Positions 43,977-53,700 of a stretch of DNA of 64,000 nt are shown piece after piece (positions within the stretch are counted from its first letter, which is position 1; each line of letters opens with the position of its first letter). The position numbers were made by a program, and so were the translations under genes. The DNA comes from Parabacteroides goldsteinii DSM 19448 = WAL 12034 (GTDB lineage Bacteria; Bacteroidota; Bacteroidia; Bacteroidales; Tannerellaceae), in contig NZ_KQ033912.1 of assembly GCF_000969835.1 (NCBI RefSeq), positions 1,811,920 to 1,875,919 of the forward strand. Direction: 5' to 3'. Under the pieces are notes generated by a model, which worked only from the letters and a program-made list of their open reading frames with translations, made no database searches and was not told the origin of the DNA.

Positions 43977-45092
43977 ATGAAACGAGTTATTATCAGCCTA
44001 TTCGTATTTTTGCTAAGCAGTAATGCTTTTGCTTTTATTCCGGAAATCAAAACAATCCCGTTAAATGACGGAGAAGTAATTGAAGCCCGCCTGTGTTTAC
44101 CGGATAATAAAGTGAAAACAATTGTCTTTTGTATTGCCGGAACGGGGCCGACTACCTATTTGACAAAGAGAACGACATTCAATTATTTTGATGAACTTGC
44201 GAACGGCTTTTGTGAAGAAGGAACGGCATTTTTTACCTATAACCGCCGGGGATGCAAAACAGGCGAAACTCCTCCTTTATTTGTAGAAGTGGATTCCGCA
44301 AAATATGCAAAATATACTCCTGTTCAGGAAGCTGAAGATGTGGAGACAATGATTTCATTCCTTCAAAAAGACCAACGCTTTACAGAATGCAAGATTCTAC
44401 TTTATGGAATAAGTGAGGGTACTATTATTGCCGCGCTCGTTGCAGAACGAAAGGTCGTGCATATAGACGCTTTATTACTACACGGATATGCCCATGAAAA
44501 TATGTATGATATCATCTTATGGCAAAATAAAGGACATGGAGTAATGATAATGGCAAACTCCGTTTTCGACAAAGACGGAGATAAAGCGATCAGTAAAGAA
44601 GAATATGAAACAGAGGAGGAAACAGTTATCCGGCATAAAACCTACATGTTTCAGAATATGCCATTTGATTCACTGGATATAGTAAAAAACGGCGTCATCG
44701 ATATACATGACATTGAAAAAATGCGCATGCCGTTCCATGGAGAATTAATAAAAAGAATAACCAACAATGATTGGCTGTGGATTAGAAGTAATTACTTTAA
44801 TATAACTCCCCAATGGTTTAAAAGCCATTTTAAACTTGAACCGAACAAAACAAGATTGTTACGACTACATATACCTATACATATTTTTCATGGTAAGGAA
44901 GATGCAAACGTGCCGGTAGAAGGTGTTTATGACTTACAGGAACGATTCGAAGTCTGTAATAAAACAAACCTGAACATACATCTTTTAGAAAACCACAATC
45001 ATGATCTGAACTTTCAGGATTGGTTGATTCATAAAAAATGGTCTGAAGGATTTAGACTACTATTTAGTGTGGCAAAAGAATTATCTCTTTAA
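43977..45092 (+). CDS. Secreted alpha/beta hydrolase with an inserted EF-hand pair
   Basis: A 371-residue exported protein (signal peptide about 1-19). The alpha/beta-hydrolase core has Ser146 in GISEG, Asp309 in HGKEDANVP, and His340 or His342 in ENHNHDL. Between the core strands, in the cap region, sits DKDGDKAISKEE (198-209), a textbook EF-hand loop. A second, weaker loop DIVKNGVIDIHD (234-245) follows, with loop starts exactly 36 residues apart as in paired EF-hands. This suggests a calcium-stabilised or calcium-switched cap. The substrate is unknown. It is third in an operon with the sigma factor and the membrane protein (9-base gap). Its last 29 bases overlap the convergent aminotransferase gene. 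Confidence 0.75.
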   Translation: MKRVIISLFVFLLSSNAFAFIPEIKTIPLNDGEVIEARLCLPDNKVKTIVFCIAGTGPTTYLTKRTTFNYFDELANGFCEEGTAFFTYNRRGCKTGETPPLFVEVDSAKYAKYTPVQEAEDVETMISFLQKDQRFTECKILLYGISEGTIIAALVAERKVVHIDALLLHGYAHENMYDIILWQNKGHGVMIMANSVFDKDGDKAISKEEYETEEETVIRHKTYMFQNMPFDSLDIVKNGVIDIHDIEKMRMPFHGELIKRITNNDWLWIRSNYFNITPQWFKSHFKLEPNKTRLLRLHIPIHIFHGKEDANVPVEGVYDLQERFEVCNKTNLNIHLLENHNHDLNFQDWLIHKKWSEGFRLLFSVAKELSL

Positions 45093-46242
45093 GGCCCCTC
45101 TTTAATCGGTCCAGACCGTCTATCAGCACCTGACGGGGGCAGGCTATATTCAGACGGATAAAACCTTCACCCGCCTCACCATACATGCTTCCTTCATTTA
45201 CCCAAAGCTTTTCGTCTTTCAGAAGTATTTCCACTATCTCTTTCGAACGCCGTTTCAGTATCGAGCAATCCACCCATACCAGGTATGTGCCTTCCAGTAT
45301 CACTACAGGGAATTCCGGGAGGTACTCATTGAAGTAGGTTTTCAGATAACTGTAATTTATCGCCAGATAATGTTTCAATTCTTCCAGCCATTCCTCTCCG
45401 TCGTTGTAAGCGGCCATCAGTGCTTCCACTCCGAACGGATTCACATCACAAACTTCGTTGATATTGATGGCTTTGTCTATTTTCATACGCATATATTCAT
45501 CAGCCGAGATAATATTGGCAATCTGTAGTCCTGCCAGGTTAAATGCTTTGCTTGGAGACGTGCATGTGACGGAATGCATCAGGAATTCTTCCGAGATAGA
45601 AGCGAAAGGAGTATAGGTATGTCCCGGATAAACCAGCTCACAATGAATCTCATCCGCTATAACAATCACATCGTTGCGGAGGCAGATTTCACCGATACGT
45701 GTCAGTTCCTGCCGGGTCCAGACTCTCCCTGCCGGATTATGGGGGTTGCAAAGAAGTAACAGCTTTACTTTCGGATCAGAAGCTTTTTGCTCCAATCCGG
45801 CGAAATCGATACGGTAAGTTTCGTTTATATAAAGAAGAGGATTTTCCACTATTTCGCAACCATTATTGCGGATGGAAGAAAAAAAACAATTATAAACCGG
45901 GGGTTGTACCAGAATGCAGTCTCCCGGAACGGTGAGTGCCTTGATAACGGCTGACAATGCCGGTACGACGCCCGAAGTATAAATAATCCAGTCTTTTTCA
46001 ATCTGCCAGCCGTGCCGCCGGGCAAACCAATCCGTTATTGCCTCATAATAAGCCGGAGGCACTTTTGTGTAACCGAAGATACCGTGTTCCACCCGTTTGC
46101 GCAGAGCCTCCACCACAGCGGGAGCCGTACGGAAATCCATATCGGCAACCCACATCGGCAGAACATCATCGTCGTGTGCCGTATCCCATTTGTAGGAATT
46201 GGTAGCACGCCGGGGAGTTATTTTATCGAAAACATATTTCAT
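45064..46242 (-). CDS. MalY/PatB family PLP-dependent aminotransferase or C-S lyase
   Basis: A 392-residue cytoplasmic fold-type I PLP enzyme. Pyridoxal-binding residues are Asn169 (NPHNP), Asp197 (IADEIH) and Lys232 (SPSKAFNLAG). The N-terminal RRATNSYKWD and PMWVADMDF are typical of the MalY/PatB group, whose members cleave cystathionine or cysteine conjugates and can transaminate. The start at 46242 overlaps the stop of the preceding DUF3737 gene by four bases (ATGA), indicating coupled translation. Confidence 0.88.
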   Translation of the reverse strand: MKYVFDKITPRRATNSYKWDTAHDDDVLPMWVADMDFRTAPAVVEALRKRVEHGIFGYTKVPPAYYEAITDWFARRHGWQIEKDWIIYTSGVVPALSAVIKALTVPGDCILVQPPVYNCFFSSIRNNGCEIVENPLLYINETYRIDFAGLEQKASDPKVKLLLLCNPHNPAGRVWTRQELTRIGEICLRNDVIVIADEIHCELVYPGHTYTPFASISEEFLMHSVTCTSPSKAFNLAGLQIANIISADEYMRMKIDKAININEVCDVNPFGVEALMAAYNDGEEWLEELKHYLAINYSYLKTYFNEYLPEFPVVILEGTYLVWVDCSILKRRSKEIVEILLKDEKLWVNEGSMYGEAGEGFIRLNIACPRQVLIDGLDRLKRGLKEIILLPH

Positions 46243-47105
46243 GCGCTGAAGCAAGTTCTGTTGTCCCATAATTTCAGTTCGCAGTCGGCAGGAGCTTTGA
46301 TATTTCTATCAATGATGATCTCACCGTAACTCTCTGCCAGAATAATACCGGCACGCGGATTCTTCACGCTATGAACAGGACTGTTGATAGTGGCATCCAC
46401 ACTGCTATATTCAAAACACAGGTCGGCATCATCACCCATTATGCAATCCTCCATAATGAGATTATGGGCGTAACAGAGCGGTTGCGTACCTGAAATCTTA
46501 CAGTTCACCAGCCGAAGATTGCGTGAATGCCAGCCTAGATACTCTCCATTCAGTTCTGAATCGTATACCGTTACATTTTCCGTATTCCAGAAAGCATCTT
46601 TCGAGTTGATAACGGCGTTGCGGATTTCCACATTTTTGCAGTACTGGAAAGAATAATTCCCATTCTGACTATAGTTCTCGATACGGATATCCTCACTGTG
46701 CATGAATAAATAATCGGCCTTGTCTATCTGTACATTTTTCAGTGCCACGTTGCGGCAATGCCACAGGGTTTCCAGGGCATTGGGAAGTTGTACATTTTCC
46801 AACCTGATTCCGTCCATTTCACGGAACATCTTCGGGGCCTCTACTACCGTATCCGTCATTTGGAGATTTTGGGAATACCACAGGGCCGCCCGTGCTCCCT
46901 CCGTAAAAAGGCAATTCTTTACAATAAAGCCATTAGTATGCCAGAAAGGATATTTACCTTCAAACCGGCAGTTCACGGCAATGATATTACTGCATTCTTT
47001 CAGTGCGGACTCGCCTGTATGAATGGTTACATTTTCCAGTTGCAAGTCGTGTGTAGCGAATAGAGGACGTTCGCCTCCGAATTCTTTGTTTTTAATTATT
47101 TCCAT
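46239..47105 (-). CDS. DUF3737 family protein, right-handed beta-helix type
   Basis: A 288-residue protein matching the DUF3737 pattern: MEIIKNKEFGGERPLFA at the start, followed by many short repeating strands (ENVTIHTGE, NIIAVNCRFEGKYPFW, VKNCLFTEGARAAL) that suggest a beta-helix. No signal peptide is seen. The function of the family is unknown; in many bacteria it is found near redox genes and PatB-like aminotransferases. The start at 47105 is chosen at the conserved MEIIKNKEF; further in-frame ATGs lie upstream to 47171. It is translationally coupled to the aminotransferase. Confidence 0.85.
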   Translation of the reverse strand: MEIIKNKEFGGERPLFATHDLQLENVTIHTGESALKECSNIIAVNCRFEGKYPFWHTNGFIVKNCLFTEGARAALWYSQNLQMTDTVVEAPKMFREMDGIRLENVQLPNALETLWHCRNVALKNVQIDKADYLFMHSEDIRIENYSQNGNYSFQYCKNVEIRNAVINSKDAFWNTENVTVYDSELNGEYLGWHSRNLRLVNCKISGTQPLCYAHNLIMEDCIMGDDADLCFEYSSVDATINSPVHSVKNPRAGIILAESYGEIIIDRNIKAPADCELKLWDNRTCFSA

Positions 47106-47213
47106 GATATAATATTTAATTGTTTCGTTATTCATTTTATAATTCCAGTCCCATTCAATAAGCATTGTCAAGATGTTTTAGGAGGATTATCTAACTATGT
47201 TGTTTCTACGTTG

Positions 47214-47221
47214 CAAAATTA
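47214..47221 (-). promoter_or_regulatory. -7 box of the DUF3737-aminotransferase operon
   Basis: On the minus strand, TAATTTTG matches TAnnTTTG. The shared direct-repeat box begins 20 bases upstream, where a -33 element would sit, consistent with an activator replacing -33 contacts. Confidence 0.5.
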
Positions 47222-47240
47222 CGGGAAGAAAAAGACTTCC

Positions 47241-47280
47241 TTTGTAGATAAATTACAGACATCACTACCTCAATTACTGA
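47241..47280 (-). promoter_or_regulatory. Conserved direct-repeat regulatory box, copy 2
   Basis: TTTGTAGATAAATTACAGA (47241-47259) is followed by ATTACTGA (47273-47280), 21 bases after the first ATTACAGA. It is identical in layout to 42506-42545 in front of the SDR gene. Probably a site for one AraC-type activator that controls both operons; no such regulator gene is in the window. Confidence 0.6.
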
Positions 47281-47379
47281 TTATCTCTTTATTCACGGAA
47301 TGATATTCGCCTTTCACCCAATCCAAATCTTCCACAGTTACTTTTCACTGTCTTCTGAATTATTTTTCCGTTTCACATA

Positions 47380-47472
47380 AATAATCGTTCGACATATGTT
47401 CTTTATTCATTCGACAGTTATCGAATGATTATGCGACAGATGTTAAATACATAAAGAATAATTGTCGAATGA
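47380..47472. repeat. 93-base imperfect palindromic repeat, copy B
   Basis: Ungapped alignment partner of 3453-3545 and itself an imperfect palindrome (outer arms TCGTTCGACA/TGTCGAATGA). It lies in the intergenic region between the DUF3737 operon and dinB. The remaining part, 47473-47640, is AT-rich and shows no gene. Confidence 0.7.
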
Positions 47473-47697
47473 AAAGTTATTTTAAACCAATAATAACCAT
47501 ACGATTAAAAAGAAAATATATATATGTTTGCGACAGTATTAGAGACACCTAATTTTGTTTTTTGTAGGCTCTCATGTTCTTTTTGGTGTTCTTAACTAAA
47601 ACAAACGCTTGAAAATCTGTAATTTAGCCAAAAGAAGGTTGTGTCCCTACGGTATCTCCTCCCTTTTACGTATCTTTGTTTAGGAAAAGGAGGTTAT

Positions 47698-48801
47698 ACG
47701 GAACGTAAAATCATACATATAGATATGGATGCATTCTATGCATCGGTCGAACAGCGGGATAATCCGGAGCTGCGGGGAAAAGCGCTGGCGGTCGGTTATT
47801 CGGAAGAGCGCGGCGTGGTTGCCGCGGCCAGTTATGAGGCACGTAAATACGGTGTCCGTTCCGCCATGTCGTCACAAAAAGCCAAGCGCTTATGTCCTCA
47901 CCTGATTTTTGTGCCGGGCAGAATGAGCGTATATAAAGAAGTTTCTTCACAAATCCACGAGATTTTCCATGAGTATACGGATATCATCGAACCGCTTTCG
48001 CTGGATGAAGCCTTCCTCGATGTGACGGAAAATAAAAAGCAAATCCCCCTGGCGGTCGACATTGCCAAAGAAATCAAGCAACGGATAAGGCAAGAACTGC
48101 ATCTGGTCGCCTCCGCCGGTATTTCATACAATAAATTCCTGGCTAAAATCGCCTCCGATTACCGTAAGCCGGACGGCCTTTGCACCATCCATCCGGCTCA
48201 GGCACTCGACTTTATCGCCCGGCTACCCATTGAGTCATTCTGGGGTGTGGGTCCGGTCACTGCCAAAAAAATGCACACATTAGGCATTCATAACGGTGCC
48301 GAATTACGGGACTGTTCGCTGGAAATGCTGAGCCGCCAGTTCGGTAAAGCAGGCAGTCTGTATTACGAATGTGCCCGGGGAATAGACCTTCGCCCGGTCG
48401 AAGCCGTCCGTATCCGTAAATCCGTCGGATGCGAGCATACATTGGAAAAGGATATTTCCCGTACCTCTTCCGTCATCATCGAGCTTTATCATGCCGCCAC
48501 CGAATTAATCGGCCGCCTGCAACGGACAGGCTTCAAAGGGAACACACTGACATTAAAGATTAAATTCCATGATTTCACCCTGAAAACGAAAAGTATCACG
48601 CAACCCCATGAACTCACCACCCTGAATGATATTCTTCCCCTGGCCAAACAACTGCTCAGGGAAGTGGATTACGCAACCAACCCCATCCGGCTAATCGGCC
48701 TTTCCGTTTCAAATCCTCTGGAAGAGCGCGAGGAAACAGAAAGAAAAGAACGGTGGGAACAGTTAAGTTTGGAGTTCAGCGATTGGAAAGTTTCATATTA
48801 A
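47698..48801 (+). CDS. dinB: DNA polymerase IV (Y-family)
   Basis: A translesion polymerase of about 367 residues. Palm and finger motifs IIHIDMDAFYASVEQRD and SLDEAFLDVT carry the catalytic acidic residues. The GISYNKFLAKIASDYRKPDG block, a helix-hairpin-helix (IESFWGVGPVTAKKMHTLGI) and a complete little-finger domain follow. No ATG, GTG or TTG is in frame at the expected start. The position given is an ACG four bases after AAGGAGG (47687-47693). A GTG at 47641 would add 19 residues, but a consensus -7 box (TATCTTTG, 47671-47678) lies inside that extension. Family members usually begin M-T-E-R-K, so loss of one G from ATG-ACG, real or a sequencing error, would explain it. Confidence 0.9.
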   Translation, partial: TERKIIHIDMDAFYASVEQRDNPELRGKALAVGYSEERGVVAAASYEARKYGVRSAMSSQKAKRLCPHLIFVPGRMSVYKEVSSQIHEIFHEYTDIIEPLSLDEAFLDVTENKKQIPLAVDIAKEIKQRIRQELHLVASAGISYNKFLAKIASDYRKPDGLCTIHPAQALDFIARLPIESFWGVGPVTAKKMHTLGIHNGAELRDCSLEMLSRQFGKAGSLYYECARGIDLRPVEAVRIRKSVGCEHTLEKDISRTSSVIIELYHAATELIGRLQRTGFKGNTLTLKIKFHDFTLKTKSITQPHELTTLNDILPLAKQLLREVDYATNPIRLIGLSVSNPLEEREETERKERWEQLSLEFSDWKVSY

Positions 48802-48804
48802 AGC

Positions 48805-48812
48805 TATATTTG
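48805..48812 (+). promoter_or_regulatory. -7 box of the first PUL sigma factor gene
   Basis: TATATTTG, an exact TAnnTTTG match three bases after the dinB stop codon and 28 bases before the sigma gene. A weak TTGG lies 18 bases upstream. Confidence 0.45.
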
Positions 48813-48840
48813 CACAGAAATCTAAAAGGGATACTATTAT

Positions 48841-49434
48841 ATGCACAAGCGGTTCCTCTCCATATCCGGGCAAACCGATGACGAGTTACTTATTCTTTTG
48901 CAAAAAGGAAATGAGAGGGCTTTTACTGCTATTTACGAACGCTACCACAAGCTGCTCTATGTGTTGGCATACAAATATTTAAAAGATAATGACACCGCAA
49001 AAGACGCTGTCCAGCAGATATTCCTGAAACTCTGGGAATCGCGTTCCCTGTTCAGCATCCATATCAACCTGAGAAACTACCTGTACACCATGTTGAAAAA
49101 CCATCTCCTGAACGAGATACGCAACAACTACACCGCTCTGGAGAAGAATTACGAACTGGCACAGGAAACAATCGAATATGAAAACGAAATATTATCAAAA
49201 CTTGAAGAGAAGGAAATGACCGAGCAACTGTACCGGGCCATCGACAGCCTACCGGAACAAAAGAAAGCAGTCTGCCTGTACAAGCTGAAAGACAGTTTAT
49301 CCAATCAGGAAATCGCAGAAAAAATGCAGATCTCCATACCGACTGTCAAAACTCATTACTCGCAGGCTATCAAGCTGCTCCGTGAACATTTCGATAAGTT
49401 ACTAATCCTATTACTCTCCTCTCTTTTCCCCTGA
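48841..49434 (+). CDS. ECF sigma factor, SusC-linked (FecI-like)
   Basis: A 197-residue sigma-70 family factor of the Bacteroidetes ECF group. Region 2 is visible as FTAIYERYHKLLYVLAYKYLKDNDTAKDAVQQIF and LRNYLYTMLKN; region 4 as LPEQKKAVCLYKLKDSLSNQEIAEKMQISIPTVKTHYSQAI. It is followed by a FecR-type anti-sigma gene and an STN-containing SusC, the trans-envelope relay in which glycan or ligand binding by SusC releases the sigma factor to transcribe the locus. Confidence 0.92.
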   Translation: MHKRFLSISGQTDDELLILLQKGNERAFTAIYERYHKLLYVLAYKYLKDNDTAKDAVQQIFLKLWESRSLFSIHINLRNYLYTMLKNHLLNEIRNNYTALEKNYELAQETIEYENEILSKLEEKEMTEQLYRAIDSLPEQKKAVCLYKLKDSLSNQEIAEKMQISIPTVKTHYSQAIKLLREHFDKLLILLLSSLFP

Positions 49435-49505
49435 AAAGAAAAAAAGAGTAACAAACACTCATACCATCCACCCAGTTATGTGTCAATTAAGAAAACAGGA
49501 ATAAA

Positions 49506-50495
49506 ATGAAAGCACCAGATAAACATATCATCGACAGGACCCTCAACAACACGGCCACCCCGGAGGAAGCCCGCCAGGTAATCCGCTGGTTCTCCACACC
49601 CGAGGGTTCCCGATATTTATCGTCGCTAATGGATGAAGATATGGAAAAGATACAACCCGGCAGCGAAAAACTGTATGCAGAACGATCCATCCCTACAGAC
49701 GAAATGTATCAGTTCATCATGAAGAAGATCCACTTACAACAAAGAAAACGATTCATTTTTCGTGCAGCCGCCATCCTTATACCGTTACTGTTGTTCCTCG
49801 GGCAATTCTGGTATATAGATAAGCATATCGATCTTTTCGCCGATTCCGGTTACGAAGAAATATATGTCCCCAAAGGTGAACGCATGCAACTGATCTTCCA
49901 GGATGGTTCCAAGGCGATACTTAATGCCGAGACACGCATCAAATACCCGAGGAAGTTCGGTTTCAACGAACGTAAAGTCGAATTGGAGGGAGAAGCCTTC
50001 TTCGAAGTATCTCCCAACAAAGACCGCCCGTTCATTGTGGATGTAAAAGATATCAATGTAAAAGTATTGGGTACGACATTCGATGTAAAAGCATACGCAA
50101 CCGATCCGGATATCTTCGTTTCGCTGGAAACCGGAAAAGTAGCCCTAGCCAACAATTCCCGCCCGCTTGCTCATTTACAACCGGGGGAGAAAGCCACCTA
50201 CAACCGCAAAACCGGTGTCTGCAAAATATCCCGGCCTGAAGATATCGGGCATAACTCTGCCTGGAAAAAAAATCAGATCGTATTCAATAATACGCCTTTA
50301 TCCGAAGTCATCACGACCCTGTCCCGCTGGTACAACGTAGAGTTCGAAATGCAGGATTCCTCGCTGCTCTATTATAACTATACACTAACGTCCACAGATC
50401 AAAAACTGGAACAGATTCTGAAAGATCTTGAAAAAATAACACCCGTACAATTCTCTGAAAAAGAGGAAATTATAAAGATAAGAAGTAAAAAATAA
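49506..50495 (+). CDS. FecR family anti-sigma factor
   Basis: A 329-residue inner-membrane protein. The N-terminal cytoplasmic anti-sigma part is followed by a single transmembrane helix (RAAAILIPLLLFLGQFWYI, about 85-103), a periplasmic FecR domain (YVPKGERMQLIFQDGSKAILNAET and later VLGTTFDVKAY), and a C-terminal DUF4974-like domain (NNTPLSEVITTLSRWYNVEFE) that contacts the STN domain of the partner transporter. It lies 71 bases after the sigma gene. Confidence 0.92.
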   Translation: MKAPDKHIIDRTLNNTATPEEARQVIRWFSTPEGSRYLSSLMDEDMEKIQPGSEKLYAERSIPTDEMYQFIMKKIHLQQRKRFIFRAAAILIPLLLFLGQFWYIDKHIDLFADSGYEEIYVPKGERMQLIFQDGSKAILNAETRIKYPRKFGFNERKVELEGEAFFEVSPNKDRPFIVDVKDINVKVLGTTFDVKAYATDPDIFVSLETGKVALANNSRPLAHLQPGEKATYNRKTGVCKISRPEDIGHNSAWKKNQIVFNNTPLSEVITTLSRWYNVEFEMQDSSLLYYNYTLTSTDQKLEQILKDLEKITPVQFSEKEEIIKIRSKK

Positions 50496-50650
50496 ATAAT
50501 TTTACATATCCCACTCATACTTTTTTGTCCCTTGTGTGTCTACTATATAAAGACAAACAGGGACTAGTCGCCCTGTAAAGGATCGAGAAACTATCATATT
50601 GTTTAACCTATAAATAAAGACAAGCATGAACGACACAACATAACAGACTC

Positions 50651-50728
50651 AAAAAAATAACCGGAAATGTCCCCACATCCCCGGTTATTCGACGTACCGA
50701 AATTCAAATTAATTTCTAATACATAAAT
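50651..50728 (-). ncRNA. Putative DonS-type cis-antisense small RNA, locus 1
   Basis: On the minus strand, AATAACCGG (50681-50689) pairs perfectly with CCGGTTATT (50656-50664), followed at once by a run of seven T, a classic intrinsic terminator pointing away from susC. A minus-strand -7 box TATTTTTG (50735-50742) overlaps the susC start codon, so a transcript of about 78 bases antisense to the susC leader is predicted. DonS-family RNAs with this position repress SusC operons linked to ECF sigma/anti-sigma pairs in Bacteroides. No -33 match was found; expression is inferred. The rest of 50496-50650 holds a small CAGGG/CCCTG hairpin near 50571 only. Confidence 0.55.
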
Positions 50729-50741
50729 TCATTTCAAAAAT

Positions 50742-53700
50742 ATGAAAAAAAATAATCTGTGCCTTATCCCCAGGCACCTTTTAATATTAATTGAGAAAAT
50801 CCCGAATGCAATGAAACTGACATTCTTATTTCTAGTCATCTCTTTGTTAACTTTTACAGCGGAGGCTTCCGCCCAAAGGGTATCCATCTCCCTCAATAAC
50901 GTCAAGGTTGAAAAAGTGTTATCAGCCATCACCAAACAGACGGGACTTAGCGTTGCATACAGCAAGCAGATCGTCAACTTGGACAGAATAGTAAGTATCC
51001 AGGTGGAAGATGCCGATGTAGCCCAGGTATTGGAAAAACTTGTTGCTGATACCAATCTGAGTTATGAGATCAGAAACAATAAAATTTATTTGTTCAAAAA
51101 ACAAACGACAACAACAGTACCCGCTATTACCCAGCAAAAAAAACAACTTTCGGGAAAAATAGTAGACCAAAACGGAGTACCCGTTATCGGAGCAAATGTA
51201 TCTGTAAAAGGCACAACAACCGGTACTATTACCGATATCGACGGGAATTTTACGCTTGAAGTGCCAGAAAATGCAATCATTCAGGTATCTTATATCGGTT
51301 ATATGCCTCAAGAACATCGTTTAAACGGTAAATATCAGTTGCATGTTACCCTGAAAGAAGATTCACAAACATTGGAAGAGGTAGTTGTTGTTGGATATGG
51401 GACGCAGAAAAAAGTGAATCTGACAGGATCGGTTTCTTCCGTCAAATTCGATGAAGAACTGGCGAACCGTCCGATTACCGATGCCTCACAGGTACTTTCC
51501 GGTAAAGTGTCGGGGGTATGGATCAGCCAAAATTCAGGGAAACCAGGAAGTGACGGTGCACAGTTGAGGATACGTGGCTGGGGGACGCTAAATAATTCAG
51601 ATCCGCTGGTCATCATCGACGGCGTGGAAGGCGTATTCAGTCAGATCAATCCGACTGATATAGAAAGCATTACCGTCTTGAAAGATGCGGCAAGTGCTGC
51701 AATCTACGGGTCAAAAGCAGCCAACGGGGTAGTCCTGGTAACTACGAAAATGGGTAAGAACAATGAAAAGACCCAGGTAGAACTCAACTCATACGTCGGA
51801 ATGCAGCAGCTTGGACGTCATTTTGATTTGGTGACAAACAGTGCCGAACATATGGATATGGTGAATCAAGCGTTGGTTAATAGCGGCGAGAATCCACTCT
51901 TCTCCGAAACACTAATTTCGGAATTTGCAGCAGGGACCGACCCTTACAAATATCCCAATACCGACTGGTACGATTACCTTTACCGGAATGCTTTGATTAC
52001 GGGACATAATTTATCGATCCGGGGAGGATCGGAGAAACTTTCCTCCTTCTTATCATTGAACTATTTAAACCAGGAAGGAATTTTAAAGAATACCAAAGCA
52101 GAGAAATTCGGTATCAGGGCCAACATGGAATATAAAGTAAACTCCTGGTTCAAAGTGGGCGCCCGCTTAAATTATCAAAGAAAAAATTCTTACGAGCCAT
52201 TCGACTTAGGACGCGTATCCCAGCAATTGGCAGGTGCAGCACCATTCATTGCTCCGTACACCCGCGATGGACGTTTCGGTTCAGTACAAGCTATTGAAGA
52301 CAACGGGAGCTTATTATACGCACTTTATCAGCCGTTGATAGATGCCGCAAACGGAGAAAAGAAAACGACCAACGACTATATGTCTCTGAATGCCTTCGCA
52401 ACCGTCAATTTCACAAAAGATTTGAATTTGCAGGTAACCTGGGCTTCCAACGGCATTTGGGTAATGGAAGACAAATATAACGAAACTATTTACGGATATA
52501 CGGATTCCGGTATAGAGAGCTTGCCTAAGAATTATAATCTGGACGGTATAATATTAAGAAGAAGCCAGGAATCGAAAATGCGTAACAACTTCCATGCGAC
52601 ATTAAACTACAGCAAAAAGTTTGCAAACAAGCATTATGTTGCAGCCATAGCCGGTACCCAATTGGAAAATTACAGCATAAGAAACGTTATGGCCCGAAGA
52701 ACAAATCCCCCTAAAGAAGGATTAACTCAGGTAGATGCCGGAACAGATGGCATTAAAGGAGAAGGGACTTTGAAAGGATTACGTATGGCCTCCTATTTCG
52801 GTCGGTTGAATTATGCCTTTGACGATAAATACTTGTTTGAAATGAATTTGAGAGCGGATGCCTCGTCACGTTTTAAACGAGGAAATCGGTGGGGTGTTTT
52901 CCCTGGTTTCTCTGCCGGATGGCGCTTGAGTGAAGAAGCATTTATCAGAAATCTGAATGTGTTTTCAAACTTAAAACTACGTGCATCCTGGGGACAATTA
53001 GGGAACCAAACCCTTAATGACGGCCAGTACTGGCCTTACCTGACCCTGATCACTTCCAATTTTGAGTCAAGTTACAATTATGGAGGTTCATTGGCTTCAG
53101 GATCTGCAGTCACCGCTTTAGTGGATGAAAACATTAGTTGGGAAACAACCTCTTCACTGGATATCGGCGTTGACCTTGGCTTTTTGAATAATAGGCTGAA
53201 TATAGAAGCTGATTATTTTGATAAAAAAACGAAGGACATTATTGTTCAGTTGCCAATCCCCAACATACTAGGTAATAAAACCGCACCGTTTGAGAATGTA
53301 GGCAAGATGAATAATAGAGGGTTTGAATTAGTAGTTAATTATGATAACCTGGAAACGAATAAAGACAGACTCGGCTTTAATGTCGGATTGAATTTTACTT
53401 ACGTTAATAACAATGTTACCAAATTCCAAGGAGGTAAATCGCCCGACCAGCTTTATTTAATCCGTGAAGGACATCCGTACAAAGCGCTCTACGGATATAA
53501 AGCAATCGGTATTTACCAATCGGATGAAGAAGCTGCCCAGCACATGCATAGCAACGGCTTTAAACCGGAAATGGGAAACCTGAAATATGAGGACATCAAT
53601 AATGACGGGAAACTGGATTATCAGGATAAACAAGTCTTAGGAAACACTATTCCCAAAATCACTTATGGCATTACCGCCGGATTACGGTATAAGGGATTCG

